Shown here: positions 45,123 to 53,352 of the stretch, one piece after another
How positions within the stretch are numbered: the stretch's first letter is position 1
Layout of the letters: each line of letters opens with the position of its first letter
From: Mycobacterium palustre
GTDB lineage: Bacteria; Actinomycetota; Actinomycetes; Mycobacteriales; Mycobacteriaceae
NCBI RefSeq assembly: GCF_002101785.1
Contig: NZ_LQPJ01000139.1
Location: 1 to 64,000 of the forward strand
Length of the DNA stretch: 64,000 nt
Direction of reading: 5' to 3'
Translations under genes and position numbers: made by a program
The notes under the pieces: generated by a model
Told to the model about the DNA's origin: nothing
The model's database searches: none
What the model saw: only the letters and a program-made list of their open reading frames with translations

Positions 45123-46760
45123 CTACGCGAGTTCGATGAGATCCCGGTACTCGTCGGACCAGTAATCCTCGGTCCCGTCGGGCAGCAGCACCACGCGTTG
45201 CGGGTCGAGGGCCTCGGCCGCGCCCGGGTCGTGCGTCACCAGCACCACCGCCCCGTGATAGCTGCGCAGCGCGTCGAGGACCTGTTCGCGCGACGCGGGA
45301 TCGAGGTTGTTGGTCGGTTCGTCGAGCAGCAGCACGTTGGCCGTCGACGCCACCAGGCCGGCCAGCGCGAGCCGGGTCTTCTCGCCGCCGGAGAGGGTGC
45401 CCGCCGGTTGTTCGAGCTGGGGGCCGCTGAACATGAACGCGCCGAGCAGGCCGCGTAGGTCTTGTTCGCCGGCTTCGGGTGCGGCGTGGCGGATGTTCTC
45501 CCAGACCGTTGCGTCGTTGTCGAGCGTGTCGTGTTCCTGCGCGAAATAGCCGATCCGCAAACCATGTCCGGGCTCGAGCCCTCCGGTGTCGGGTGTTTCG
45601 ACGCCGGCCAGCAGCCGCAACAGCGTGGTCTTGCCGGCGCCGTTGAGGCCGAGCACCACCACCCGGGAGCCCCGGTCGATGGCCAGGTCGACGCCGCTGA
45701 ACACCTCCAGCGAGCCGTAGGACTTGCTCAGCCCCTTGGCCACCAGCGGCGTGCGCCCGCACGGGGCCGGGGTGGGGAACTTGATCCGGGCCACCTTGTC
45801 GGCGACGCGCTCCTCGTCGAGGGCGGCCATCATCCGATCCGCACGGCGCAACATGTTCTGCGCCGCAACGGCTTTGGTGGCTTTGGCGCCCAGCTTGGCG
45901 GCCTGCGCGCGCAGCGCGGCGGCCTTGCGCTCGGCGTTGGCGCGTTCGCGGCGGCGGCGCTGCTCGTCGGTGGCCCGGGCGTCGAGATACTTCTGCCAGC
46001 CCATGTTGTAGACGTCCATCTCGCCGCGCACCGCGTCCAAAAACCACACGCGGTTGACGACGTCGGCGAGCAGCTCGACGTTGTGGCTGATGACCACCAG
46101 GCCGCCGGTGTGGCCCCGCAGGAAATCGCGCAGCCAGCCCACCGAATCGGCGTCGAGGTGGTTGGTCGGCTCGTCCAAAAGCAACGTGGTCCCAGAACCC
46201 GAGGCGCCCGCTCCGCCCTCCGACGCGGCGAACAGGATGCGCGCCAGCTCCACCCGGCGGCGCTGGCCCCCGGACAGCGTGCGCAGCTGCTGGGTCAGGA
46301 CCCGGTCGGGCAGGCCGAGGCTCGCGCAGATCCGCCCGGCCTCGCTTTCGGCGCCGTAGCCGCCCAGCGCCACGAACCGCTCCTCGAGCTGGCCGTAGCG
46401 GCGAATCGCGCGGTCCCGCGCGTCGTCGTCGGCGACCTCGGCCATCAGGGCCCGCTGCTTTTCCAGGTCGGTGAGCAAGACGTCCAAGCCGCGCGCCGAG
46501 AGGACCCGGTCGCGGGCCAGCACGTCGAGGTCGCCCTCCTTGGGATCCTGTGGCAGATAACCGATTTCACCGGTGCGGGTGATCGATCCGGAGTAGGGCT
46601 CGGTCTCGCCGGCCAGGATGCGCAGGGTCGTCGTCTTGCCGGCGCCGTTGCGGCCGACCAGCCCGATGCGGTCGCCGGGCTGCACACGCAGGTCCGGGCC
46701 GTCGGGTGCGAGCAGGATGCGCGCGCCGGCGCGGACCTCGAGGTCCGTGGCCGTGATCAC
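45123..46760 (-). CDS. ABC-F family ATPase
   Basis: A 545-residue soluble protein with two ABC domains and no membrane segment, ortholog of Rv1473. Walker A motifs are GLVGRNGAGKTTT and VLGLNGAGKTT; signatures TLSGGQRRR and TLSGGEKTR; Walker B LLLDEPTNHLD and LLLDEPTNNLD. The linker (about residues 250-300, rich in Arg/Ala/Lys) is the P-site tRNA interaction region. ABC-F proteins act on ribosomes as translation or antibiotic-resistance factors; Rv1473 has been linked to macrolide tolerance. GTG 46760 has GGGAG five bases upstream. It follows echA12 by 15 bases. Confidence 0.93.
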   Translation of the reverse strand: MITATDLEVRAGARILLAPDGPDLRVQPGDRIGLVGRNGAGKTTTLRILAGETEPYSGSITRTGEIGYLPQDPKEGDLDVLARDRVLSARGLDVLLTDLEKQRALMAEVADDDARDRAIRRYGQLEERFVALGGYGAESEAGRICASLGLPDRVLTQQLRTLSGGQRRRVELARILFAASEGGAGASGSGTTLLLDEPTNHLDADSVGWLRDFLRGHTGGLVVISHNVELLADVVNRVWFLDAVRGEMDVYNMGWQKYLDARATDEQRRRRERANAERKAAALRAQAAKLGAKATKAVAAQNMLRRADRMMAALDEERVADKVARIKFPTPAPCGRTPLVAKGLSKSYGSLEVFSGVDLAIDRGSRVVVLGLNGAGKTTLLRLLAGVETPDTGGLEPGHGLRIGYFAQEHDTLDNDATVWENIRHAAPEAGEQDLRGLLGAFMFSGPQLEQPAGTLSGGEKTRLALAGLVASTANVLLLDEPTNNLDPASREQVLDALRSYHGAVVLVTHDPGAAEALDPQRVVLLPDGTEDYWSDEYRDLIELA

Positions 46761-46775
46761 ATCTACTCCCGTTTG

Positions 46776-47585
46776 CTATTTGTCGTCGGTGAACACCGCC
46801 GGCCGTTTCTCTGCGCGCGCGGCAACCGCCTCTTCGAAGTTGGCGGTGAGCAGGCGGACGAAAAGCTGGCCCAAGCCTTCGGCTTGCATGTGCCCTTCCA
46901 GGCTACCGGCGTCCAGTCCACTCCATAGTGTGCGCTTGGTCAGTTCGGTCCCCGGGCGCGAGAAGGCCGCTATCCGCGCGGCGATCGCGTAGCAGGTGTC
47001 CAGCAGCTGCCCTTCGGGCACCTGACAGGACACCAGGCCGATGCGCTCGGCTTCCTCGGCGCTGACGTCGCGACCGGTCAGCATGATCTCGAAGGCTCGC
47101 GACGACCCGATGGCCCGGGGCAACAGGTAGCTCAGGCCCAGCTCGCTGGCGGTGAGCCCGTTGTTGATGCCCGCGGCCCGGAAGTAGGCGCTGGTCGAGG
47201 CGACCCGGATGTCGGCGGCCAGCGCCAGACACAGCCCGCCGCCGATGGCCGGCCCGTTGACCGCGGCGATCACCGGCTGGTGCAGCCGCCGCAGCGCCAG
47301 GATGACGTCGTCGAGCAACTCCATCGAGCGCAGCGCATAGGTCGGGCGGGTCAGCCCCTCGACGTGGGGCACCGCGCCCGCCGACTTGTGATCGGCTCCC
47401 GAGGAGAATCCTTTGCCGGCGCCCGTCAGCACGACCACGCGCACGGCATTGTCGTAGGTGATCTTCTCGAGGGCCTCTTTGAGCGGCACCATGACGTCGA
47501 ACGCCATGGAGTTCATCCGCTCCGGCCGGTTGAGGGTTATCAGCGCGACCTCGGGCCGCGGGTGCTCTACCAGTACCAAGCTCAC
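46776..47585 (-). CDS. echA12: enoyl-CoA hydratase/isomerase EchA12
   Basis: A 269-residue crotonase-fold protein, ortholog of Rv1472. The oxyanion-hole segments are GKGFSSGADHKSAG and PAIGGGLCLALAADIRVA. One expected catalytic Glu is present in TASELGLSYLLPR, while the other common position is not acidic (GGGLCLALA), so hydratase activity is uncertain. GTG 47585 is leaderless: TACCTT lies six bases upstream. Operon with the ABC-F gene. Confidence 0.92.
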   Translation of the reverse strand: MSLVLVEHPRPEVALITLNRPERMNSMAFDVMVPLKEALEKITYDNAVRVVVLTGAGKGFSSGADHKSAGAVPHVEGLTRPTYALRSMELLDDVILALRRLHQPVIAAVNGPAIGGGLCLALAADIRVASTSAYFRAAGINNGLTASELGLSYLLPRAIGSSRAFEIMLTGRDVSAEEAERIGLVSCQVPEGQLLDTCYAIAARIAAFSRPGTELTKRTLWSGLDAGSLEGHMQAEGLGQLFVRLLTANFEEAVAARAEKRPAVFTDDK

Positions 47586-47591
47586 CTGTGA

Positions 47592-47597
47592 AAGGTA
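47592..47597 (-). promoter_or_regulatory. -10 box, leaderless start of echA12
   Basis: TACCTT, six bases, GTG 47585 on the minus strand. Confidence 0.5.
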
Positions 47598-47618
47598 GCG
47601 TGCTTCGACCGCCGGGGC

Positions 47619-48338
47619 TCAGACGTGGCCCATGCCGGTGGTCATCAGCACAACCCCCAGCGCCGCCACGACGACGCCGACGACCGCCCGCCAGCGGGCC
47701 TTCACCCACGTGTGCACGCGCGACATCACCGCGCTGGTCTGAACCGGCGCGACCAATTGGCTGACGATCGGGATCTCCGCGAACGCCAGCGACAGGGCCG
47801 TGTACACCGCGGCGGCGCCGACCTGGGTGCCCACCGCGGTTCCGGACGCCAGGATGGCGGTGAGCACCCCAAGGTATCGAAAATCGGTCGTAATCGTCAC
47901 TCCCACAAGGAATGTCACCCACGGCGGGGCCGACACAAGCGCATTCAGCGCGCGCGCCGACAGCCGCGAAAAAGCGTTCGCGCCAACTTGATCCGGCCGG
48001 TCACCGGCGGGCACCGCAACCTTCGCCGGTTGCCGCACCGAAAAACGGACCGCAAAGCCCACCGCGACCACGAGCGCGAGCACGCCCATCGCGACCTGGA
48101 TGTGCCCCATCGTCGAACTCGTGGTGGCCCGGTCCACCCGCTGCATCACCGAAGCCGCGACGCCGTGCAGCCCGATCAGCATCCCGACGCCCAGCACCAC
48201 CGCCGCCGCCAGTGCCCCGAACCACAGGGCCACCAGATGCACCATGGGCCGGCGCCGGGTAAACAGCAGCACGACGATCCCGATTCGCACCGGGTCCGCG
48301 CCCGCGAACAGCCCTAGCGCCAGCACCGTGGCCCACAT
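47619..48338 (-). CDS. Gap/Sap (GPL-addressing) family six-helix membrane protein
   Basis: A 239-residue LysE-superfamily membrane protein with about six helices. LALGLFAGADPVRIGIVVLLFTRRRPMVHLVALWFG is the hallmark N-terminus of the Gap/Sap family, with the DPVRIG motif, and a central charged loop follows. M. smegmatis Gap is needed to export glycopeptidolipids; other paralogues have unknown lipid or peptide cargo. ATG 48338 is supported by TAGAGT seven bases upstream. In M. tuberculosis this interval holds trxB1, which is absent here. Confidence 0.85.
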   Translation of the reverse strand: MWATVLALGLFAGADPVRIGIVVLLFTRRRPMVHLVALWFGALAAAVVLGVGMLIGLHGVAASVMQRVDRATTSSTMGHIQVAMGVLALVVAVGFAVRFSVRQPAKVAVPAGDRPDQVGANAFSRLSARALNALVSAPPWVTFLVGVTITTDFRYLGVLTAILASGTAVGTQVGAAAVYTALSLAFAEIPIVSQLVAPVQTSAVMSRVHTWVKARWRAVVGVVVAALGVVLMTTGMGHV

Positions 48339-48345
48339 GGGCGGC

Positions 48346-48351
48346 ACTCTA
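48346..48351 (-). promoter_or_regulatory. -10 box, leaderless start of the Gap-like gene
   Basis: TAGAGT, seven bases, ATG 48338; it argues against the in-frame GTG at 48347, which it overlaps. Confidence 0.45.
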
Positions 48352-48485
48352 CCGCCCGCGGCGCCGTGGCCAGGAGAAAAGACGCTCCCGTGCTGAAGGT
48401 CGGGCGCCGAGGGCCGTGGCGCTACCGGCTTTCGGCTCCGACGGCGGCTCGTCGGATCATGCCTGTTCGGCCCGGGCGGGCGGCC

Positions 48486-48821
48486 CTAAACTGCCGAGAC
48501 GTCGAACGCCTTGACCTGCTGCACCAGGTCCTCCAGCGCCGCGGGCGGCAGCGCACCGGCCTGGTTGAACAGCAGCTTGCCCTTCTTGAACGCCATCAGC
48601 GTGGGGATGGACCGGATTTGCGCGGCCGCGGCCAGCTGTGGCTCGGCTTCGGTGTCGACCTTGGCGTAGACGACGTCGGGGTGCTTTTCCGACGACGCCT
48701 GGAAGGTCGGCCCGAACTGGCGGCATGGCCCGCACCAGGAGGCCCAGAAGTCGACGAGCACGATGTCGTTGCCCTCGATGGTCTCGTTGAACTTCTCGGC
48801 GGTGAGATTGACTGTGGTCAC
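48486..48821 (-). CDS. trxA: thioredoxin
   Basis: A 111-residue thioredoxin, closest to Rv1470. VLVDFWASWCGPCRQ has redox cysteines C30 and C33, and IRSIPTLMAF the cis-proline. GTG 48821 lies nine bases after a TACGTT box, so the leader is at most a couple of bases. The neighbouring thioredoxin reductase trxB1 of M. tuberculosis is missing, so this protein must be reduced by a reductase encoded elsewhere. It is divergent from fadE15. Confidence 0.93.
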   Translation of the reverse strand: MTTVNLTAEKFNETIEGNDIVLVDFWASWCGPCRQFGPTFQASSEKHPDVVYAKVDTEAEPQLAAAAQIRSIPTLMAFKKGKLLFNQAGALPPAALEDLVQQVKAFDVSAV

Positions 48822-48830
48822 GGGCGTATC

Positions 48831-48836
48831 AACGTA
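48831..48836 (-). promoter_or_regulatory. -10 box of trxA
   Basis: TACGTT followed by nine bases and GTG 48821; near-leaderless. Confidence 0.35.
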
Positions 48837-48993
48837 CCGAGTCGGCGCGATGTTCCCGCGGGCCGGTGGGCGTTGAATTTGCCTCTGGCACAAGGTCGCG
48901 GCGCCGCGAGGTTACGGTTGCGTACGTTTTCCCACGTCGGACAGACTGAGGGCTGACGATCCGCCTGTCTTGAAAACCAGTGAAAGAATCGCC

Positions 48994-50823
48994 TTGAGCC
49001 ATTACATCGCCAACGTCCGCGATCTCGAGTTCAACCTCTTCGAGGTGCTCGACCTGGGCGCGGTGCTGGGCAGCGGAAGCTACAGCGACCTCGACGAGGA
49101 CACCGTCCGGACGATCCTGGCCGAGGCCGCCCGCCTGGCCGAGGGGCCGGTCGCCGAGTCCTTCGCCGCGGCCGACCGCAACCCGCCGGTGTTCGATCCC
49201 GCCGAGCACACCATCAGCGTGCCCGACGAGCTGGCCAAGACGGTGCAGGCGATCAAGGACGCCGAGTGGTGGCGGCTGAACCTGTCCGAGGAGATAGGCG
49301 GCATGCCCGCGCCGGCGCCGCTGGTGTGGGCCGTCAACGAGATGATCATCTGCGCCAACCCCTCCGCGAACTTCTTCTGCCTGGGCTACTTCATGGCCCA
49401 GGCGCTCTTCGCCGAGGGCAACGAGGAGCAAAAGCGTTGGGCCGCAATGGGTGTGGAGCGCGGCTGGCAAGCAACCATGGTGCTCACCGAACCCGACGCG
49501 GGGTCCGATGTGGGCGCCGGGCGCGCCAAGGCCGTCGCGCAGCCCGACGGGACGTGGCACATCGAGGGTGTCAAGCGGTTCATCTCCGGCGGCGACGTGG
49601 GCGACACCGCCGAGAACATCTTCCATCTGGTGCTGGCCCGGCCCGAGGGCGCCGGACCGGGCACCAAGGGATTGAGCCTGTTCTATGTGCCCAAGTACCT
49701 GTTCGACCCGGATACGCTGGAACTGCGTTCCCGCAACGGCGTTTTCGTCACCGGCGTGGAACACAAGATGGGCATCAAGTCCTCGCCCACGTGTGAACTG
49801 ACGTTCGGCGCCACCGACGTGCCGGCCGTCGGCTACCTGGTCGGCGACGTGCACAACGGGATCGCGCAGATGTTCACCGTGATCGAGCAGGCCCGCATGA
49901 CGATCGGCGTCAAGGCCGCCGGCACGCTGTCCACCGGCTACCTGAACGCGCTGGCTTTCGCCAAGGAGCGGGTGCAGGGGGCCGACCTGACCCAGATGGC
50001 CGACAAGACCGCCCCGCGCGTGACGATCATCCACCACCCCGACGTGCGGCGCAGCCTGATGACACAGAAGGCCTACGCCGAGGGGCTGCGCGCGCTGTAC
50101 ATGTATGCGGCCGCGCACCAGGACGACGCTGTGGCGCAACGGGTTTCGGGCGCGGACCACGACATGGCGCACCGCGTCGACGACCTGCTGCTGCCGATCG
50201 TCAAGGGCGCCAGCTCCGAGCGGGCCTACGAGATCCTGACCGAGTCGCTGCAGACCCTGGGCGGCTCCGGCTTTTTGGTCGACTATCCGCTGGAGCAGTA
50301 CATCCGCGATTCCAAGATCGATTCGCTCTACGAGGGCACCACCGCCATCCAGGCCCTGGACTTCTTTTTTCGCAAGATCGTCCGCGACCGCGGCGAGGCC
50401 CTGCAGTTCCTGACGGCCCAGATCAGCAAGACCATCGACACCTGCGACGAGGCGCTCAAGCCGCAAGCCGAGCTGCTGCAGACCGCCCTGGACGAGGTCA
50501 CCGCCATGACGGCCGCGCTCACCGGATACCTGATGGCGGCGCCCCAGCAGCCGACGGAGATCTACAAGGTCGGGCTCGGGTCGGTGCGGTACCTGCTCGC
50601 CGTCGGTGACCTGCTGATCGGTTGGCGGTTGCTGGTGCAGGCCGGCGTCGCGCACGCCGCACTGGCCGGTGCGCCGTCGGAGCAGGACGCGCCGTTCTAT
50701 CGGGGCAAGATCGCCACCGCGGCGTTCTTTGCCAAGAACATGCTGCCGAGGCTGACCGCGCAGCGCAAAGTCCTCGAGTCCATCGACGACGAGGTCATGC
50801 GCATCTCCGAAGACGCCTTCTAA
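48994..50823 (+). CDS. fadE15: acyl-CoA dehydrogenase FadE15
   Basis: A 609-residue FAD-dependent acyl-CoA dehydrogenase, ortholog of Rv1467c. It is of the long type with an extra C-terminal domain. WQATMVLTEPDAGSDVGAG is the FAD-binding signature, and LGGSGFLVDYPLEQYIRDSKIDSLYEGTTAIQALDF the C-terminal flavin/substrate region. It probably oxidises long or modified fatty acyl-CoAs. TTG 48994 (MSHYIANVRDLEFNLFEV) matches the known N-terminus; an in-frame TTG at 48970 would add eight residues. Divergent from trxA. Confidence 0.93.
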   Translation: MSHYIANVRDLEFNLFEVLDLGAVLGSGSYSDLDEDTVRTILAEAARLAEGPVAESFAAADRNPPVFDPAEHTISVPDELAKTVQAIKDAEWWRLNLSEEIGGMPAPAPLVWAVNEMIICANPSANFFCLGYFMAQALFAEGNEEQKRWAAMGVERGWQATMVLTEPDAGSDVGAGRAKAVAQPDGTWHIEGVKRFISGGDVGDTAENIFHLVLARPEGAGPGTKGLSLFYVPKYLFDPDTLELRSRNGVFVTGVEHKMGIKSSPTCELTFGATDVPAVGYLVGDVHNGIAQMFTVIEQARMTIGVKAAGTLSTGYLNALAFAKERVQGADLTQMADKTAPRVTIIHHPDVRRSLMTQKAYAEGLRALYMYAAAHQDDAVAQRVSGADHDMAHRVDDLLLPIVKGASSERAYEILTESLQTLGGSGFLVDYPLEQYIRDSKIDSLYEGTTAIQALDFFFRKIVRDRGEALQFLTAQISKTIDTCDEALKPQAELLQTALDEVTAMTAALTGYLMAAPQQPTEIYKVGLGSVRYLLAVGDLLIGWRLLVQAGVAHAALAGAPSEQDAPFYRGKIATAAFFAKNMLPRLTAQRKVLESIDDEVMRISEDAF

Positions 50824-50899
50824 AGCGGCCATCACACAGTTCACGCACAGCTTTAGGGGGTACATCTTTTCCTGGCCCACCACGATTGGAGACGCGTCG

Positions 50900-51706
50900 A
50901 TGTCTGTCAGCTGTCCTGCGCCCCGGCTCACCCGATTCGCCATCCTCGCCGTAACGGGCGCCGCCGCGCTGTCGGTGGCGGCGTGCGGCTCGTCGAATCA
51001 GTCGAGTTCGACGTCGACCTCCACCTCCACCTCGACCTCGACGGTGACCTCGACGACCACCACCCCGGCGCCGGCCCAGGGCGAGGCGCAGGTCAACGGT
51101 TTGGTCGCGTCGGTGGCCGGTAACTCGCTGCAGGTCACCAAGGACGACAACAGCAACGCCACCGTGAACTTCACGTCCACGACCAAGATCACGGAGGTGG
51201 CTCCGGCGACGCTCAGCGACGTCACCTCGGGCAGCTGCGTCACCGTGCGGCCCACCCAGGAAATTCAGCCCGGCGGTCAGCAGCCGGTCACCGCGGCATC
51301 CGTCCGGGTGAGCCCCTCGGTCAACGGCACCTGCCCGAAGCCCAAGGACAACAAGCCGGGCTCCGCGCCGGGTGCGACGACCCCCGCGCCGTCCGGTTCC
51401 CCGTCGCCGGCGCCGGCCAAGCCGAAGCCCCTGCAGGGTTCGGTCGCTTCGGTGACCGGCGGCACCATCACCGTCGCGGGCACCGACGCCAGCGGCAACA
51501 CCACCCAGACCTCCGTGACGGTCGACGACAAGACCAAGTACACCAAGCTGGTTTCCTCGACCCCCGAGGCGATCACCCAGGGCAAGTGCGTCTCCGCGCG
51601 CGGAACCACCGACAACGGCGGCGCGCTGCAGGCGACGTCGATCAGGCTGCGCGCGGCCGTCGACGGCAAGTGCCCGGGGCCCGGGCAGCCACCCCGCGGT
51701 CACTGA
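50900..51706 (+). CDS. secreted lipoprotein with duplicated DUF5666-like domain
   Basis: A 268-residue lipoprotein. Signal peptide with lipobox LSVAAC (Cys29), then a low-complexity Ser/Thr repeat (STSTSTSTST, about residues 36-55). Two related beta-rich domains follow, each with the pattern G-V-A-S-V...T-I-T-V...G-x-C-V-x-V/A-R-x-T and separated by a Pro/Ala linker (residues about 152-172). Four domain cysteines may pair. GGAG sits nine bases before the ATG. Function unknown; likely an envelope protein. Followed by a paralogue on the same strand. Confidence 0.8.
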   Translation: MSVSCPAPRLTRFAILAVTGAAALSVAACGSSNQSSSTSTSTSTSTSTVTSTTTTPAPAQGEAQVNGLVASVAGNSLQVTKDDNSNATVNFTSTTKITEVAPATLSDVTSGSCVTVRPTQEIQPGGQQPVTAASVRVSPSVNGTCPKPKDNKPGSAPGATTPAPSGSPSPAPAKPKPLQGSVASVTGGTITVAGTDASGNTTQTSVTVDDKTKYTKLVSSTPEAITQGKCVSARGTTDNGGALQATSIRLRAAVDGKCPGPGQPPRGH

Positions 51707-51762
51707 GGTGATCTTGATTACGGGTCGGTGAAAACGGCGCCTTGCTGGGTATTTCGCGCCGA

Positions 51763-52518
51763 ATGCGGACCGCACGATCGGCCAGTCCCCGACTACTGGC
51801 GCAGCTCTCGATCGTCGCGGTCGTCGCCGTCGTCAGCCTCACCGTCGCCATGTGCCACTCGGACCGCACGCCCACCGGCGGCGCCGGCAAACGGACGGTG
51901 ACGGCCGTCCCGACGAGCCCGGCGCCCGCCGCGGCGCCGAGCCCGGCTCCGGTGCCGGCGCCGCCCGTGCCCAAGGATTACGTCGAGGGCCTGGTCGAAT
52001 CGGTCTCGGGCGGCACGATCCGGCTGCGGACGCGGACCGGCTCGGCGACGGTGGACTTTTCGCCGGCGACACGGGTCGTCGAGCAGGCGCCGGCCCGGCT
52101 GACCGACGTCACCCCGGGCAGCTGCATCAACGTGCGGGCCACTCCGCAAAGCGCCCCTCCGCCCGGCGCGATCACCGCGCAATCGGTGACCGTCACCCCC
52201 GCGGTCGACGCGAAATGTCCACCCCCGCCGGGCTTTTACGGAATGGTCGCCTCGGTTTCGGGCGACACGATCGCCGTCAACGGCCTCGGTCCCGCCCGTC
52301 AAAGCGCGCCCACCGACGTGACCGTCGCCGACTCGACCGCCTACAACAAGCAGACGCCGTCGAGCCCCGAAGCGATCGGAAACGGAAAGTGCATGGGTGC
52401 GCAGGGAACCAACAGCGGCGGCGCGCTTCAGGCCGTGACGATCGCCTTGCAAGCCTGCCCGCCGATGGGGCGCCCGCACCACCACCTACACCTGCCGCAC
52501 CTGCACTTCCACTTGTAG
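51763..52518 (+). CDS. paralogous secreted protein with histidine-rich tail
   Basis: A 251-residue paralogue of the preceding lipoprotein. The N-terminal hydrophobic segment ends LTVAMC, a plausible lipobox. After a Pro/Ala linker come two domains with VEGLVESVSGGTIRLRT...GSCINVRAT and YGMVASVSGDTIAVNG...GKCMGAQGT. The C-terminus GRPHHHLHLPHLHFHL has seven His in sixteen residues, suggesting metal binding outside the membrane (inference). The start is uncertain: ATG 51763 or TTG 51742. No known function. Confidence 0.75.
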   Translation: MRTARSASPRLLAQLSIVAVVAVVSLTVAMCHSDRTPTGGAGKRTVTAVPTSPAPAAAPSPAPVPAPPVPKDYVEGLVESVSGGTIRLRTRTGSATVDFSPATRVVEQAPARLTDVTPGSCINVRATPQSAPPPGAITAQSVTVTPAVDAKCPPPPGFYGMVASVSGDTIAVNGLGPARQSAPTDVTVADSTAYNKQTPSSPEAIGNGKCMGAQGTNSGGALQAVTIALQACPPMGRPHHHLHLPHLHFHL

Positions 52519-52544
52519 GCGGATGGGTTCGTAGGCGGATCGGT

Positions 52545-52892
52545 CTAGACGGTGAAGCCGAGCGCGCGCAGCTGCTCGCGGCCGTCCTCGGTGATCTTGT
52601 CCGGGCCCCACGGCGGGTTCCACACCCAGTTGATCCGCAGGTCGTCGACCAGGCCGCTGCCGACCAGCGCGCTGCGCGACTGGTCCTCGATGACGTCGGT
52701 CAGCGGGCAGGCCGCCGACGTCAGCGTCATGTCGATCAGCGCGACGGTCCCGTCGTCGCCCTCCTCGATGTTCATGCCGTAGACCAGTCCGAGGTCGACG
52801 ACGTTGATGCCCAGCTCGGGGTCGACGACGTCGCGCATCGCCTCCTCGACGTCGGCGAGCAGTTCGTCGTCCGGTGCGGTGGTTTCGCTCAT
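52545..52892 (-). CDS. SufT/DUF59 iron-sulfur assembly protein (Rv1466)
   Basis: A 115-residue MIP18/DUF59 protein. DVEEAMRDVVDPELGINVVDLGLVYGM is the family signature and TSAACPLTDVIEDQ contains the conserved Cys. It helps load clusters onto target proteins. AAGGAGGA precedes the ATG by seven bases, and its start overlaps the sufU stop by four bases. Last gene of the suf operon. Confidence 0.93.
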   Translation of the reverse strand: MSETTAPDDELLADVEEAMRDVVDPELGINVVDLGLVYGMNIEEGDDGTVALIDMTLTSAACPLTDVIEDQSRSALVGSGLVDDLRINWVWNPPWGPDKITEDGREQLRALGFTV

Positions 52893-53350
52893 CGGTGATC
52901 CTCCTTCAAACCCGTCGCGGCCTGGCTCAGCGCGTCCTTGAACGCCATCCACCCCAGCAGCGCGCACTTCACCCGCGCCGGGTATTTGGCCACCCCGGCG
53001 AACGCCACCCCATCGCCCAGCACGTCCTCGTCGCCCTCGATGGTGCCGCGCGACGACACCATCTCGGTGAAGGCCGTGACGATCTTGAGCGCCTCGCCCA
53101 CGCTCTGCCCGATCACCTGCTGGGCGAGCACCGACGTCGCCGCCTGGCTGATCGAGCAGCCCTGCCCGTCATACGAGACGTCGGTGACGGTTTCGCCGTC
53201 GTCGGACAGGCTGACCCGCAGGGTGACCTCGTCGCCGCAGACCGGGTTGACGTGGTAGACCTGCGCGGCGAACGGCTCCCGCAGCCCCCGGTGTTGCGGG
53301 TGCTTGTAGTGATCGAGGATCACGTCCTGGTAGATCTGCTCGAGCCGCAA
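52889..53350 (-). CDS. sufU: SufU zinc-dependent sulfur transfer protein
   Basis: A 153-residue SufU, ortholog of Rv1465. Zinc/sulfur ligands are the Cys in NPVCGDEV with its Asp, the Cys in GQGCSISQA and the Cys in VKCALLGW. It accepts persulfide from SufS. It starts two bases after sufS and overlaps the next gene by four bases. Confidence 0.95.
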   Translation of the reverse strand: MRLEQIYQDVILDHYKHPQHRGLREPFAAQVYHVNPVCGDEVTLRVSLSDDGETVTDVSYDGQGCSISQAATSVLAQQVIGQSVGEALKIVTAFTEMVSSRGTIEGDEDVLGDGVAFAGVAKYPARVKCALLGWMAFKDALSQAATGLKEDHR

Positions 53351-53352
53351 AG

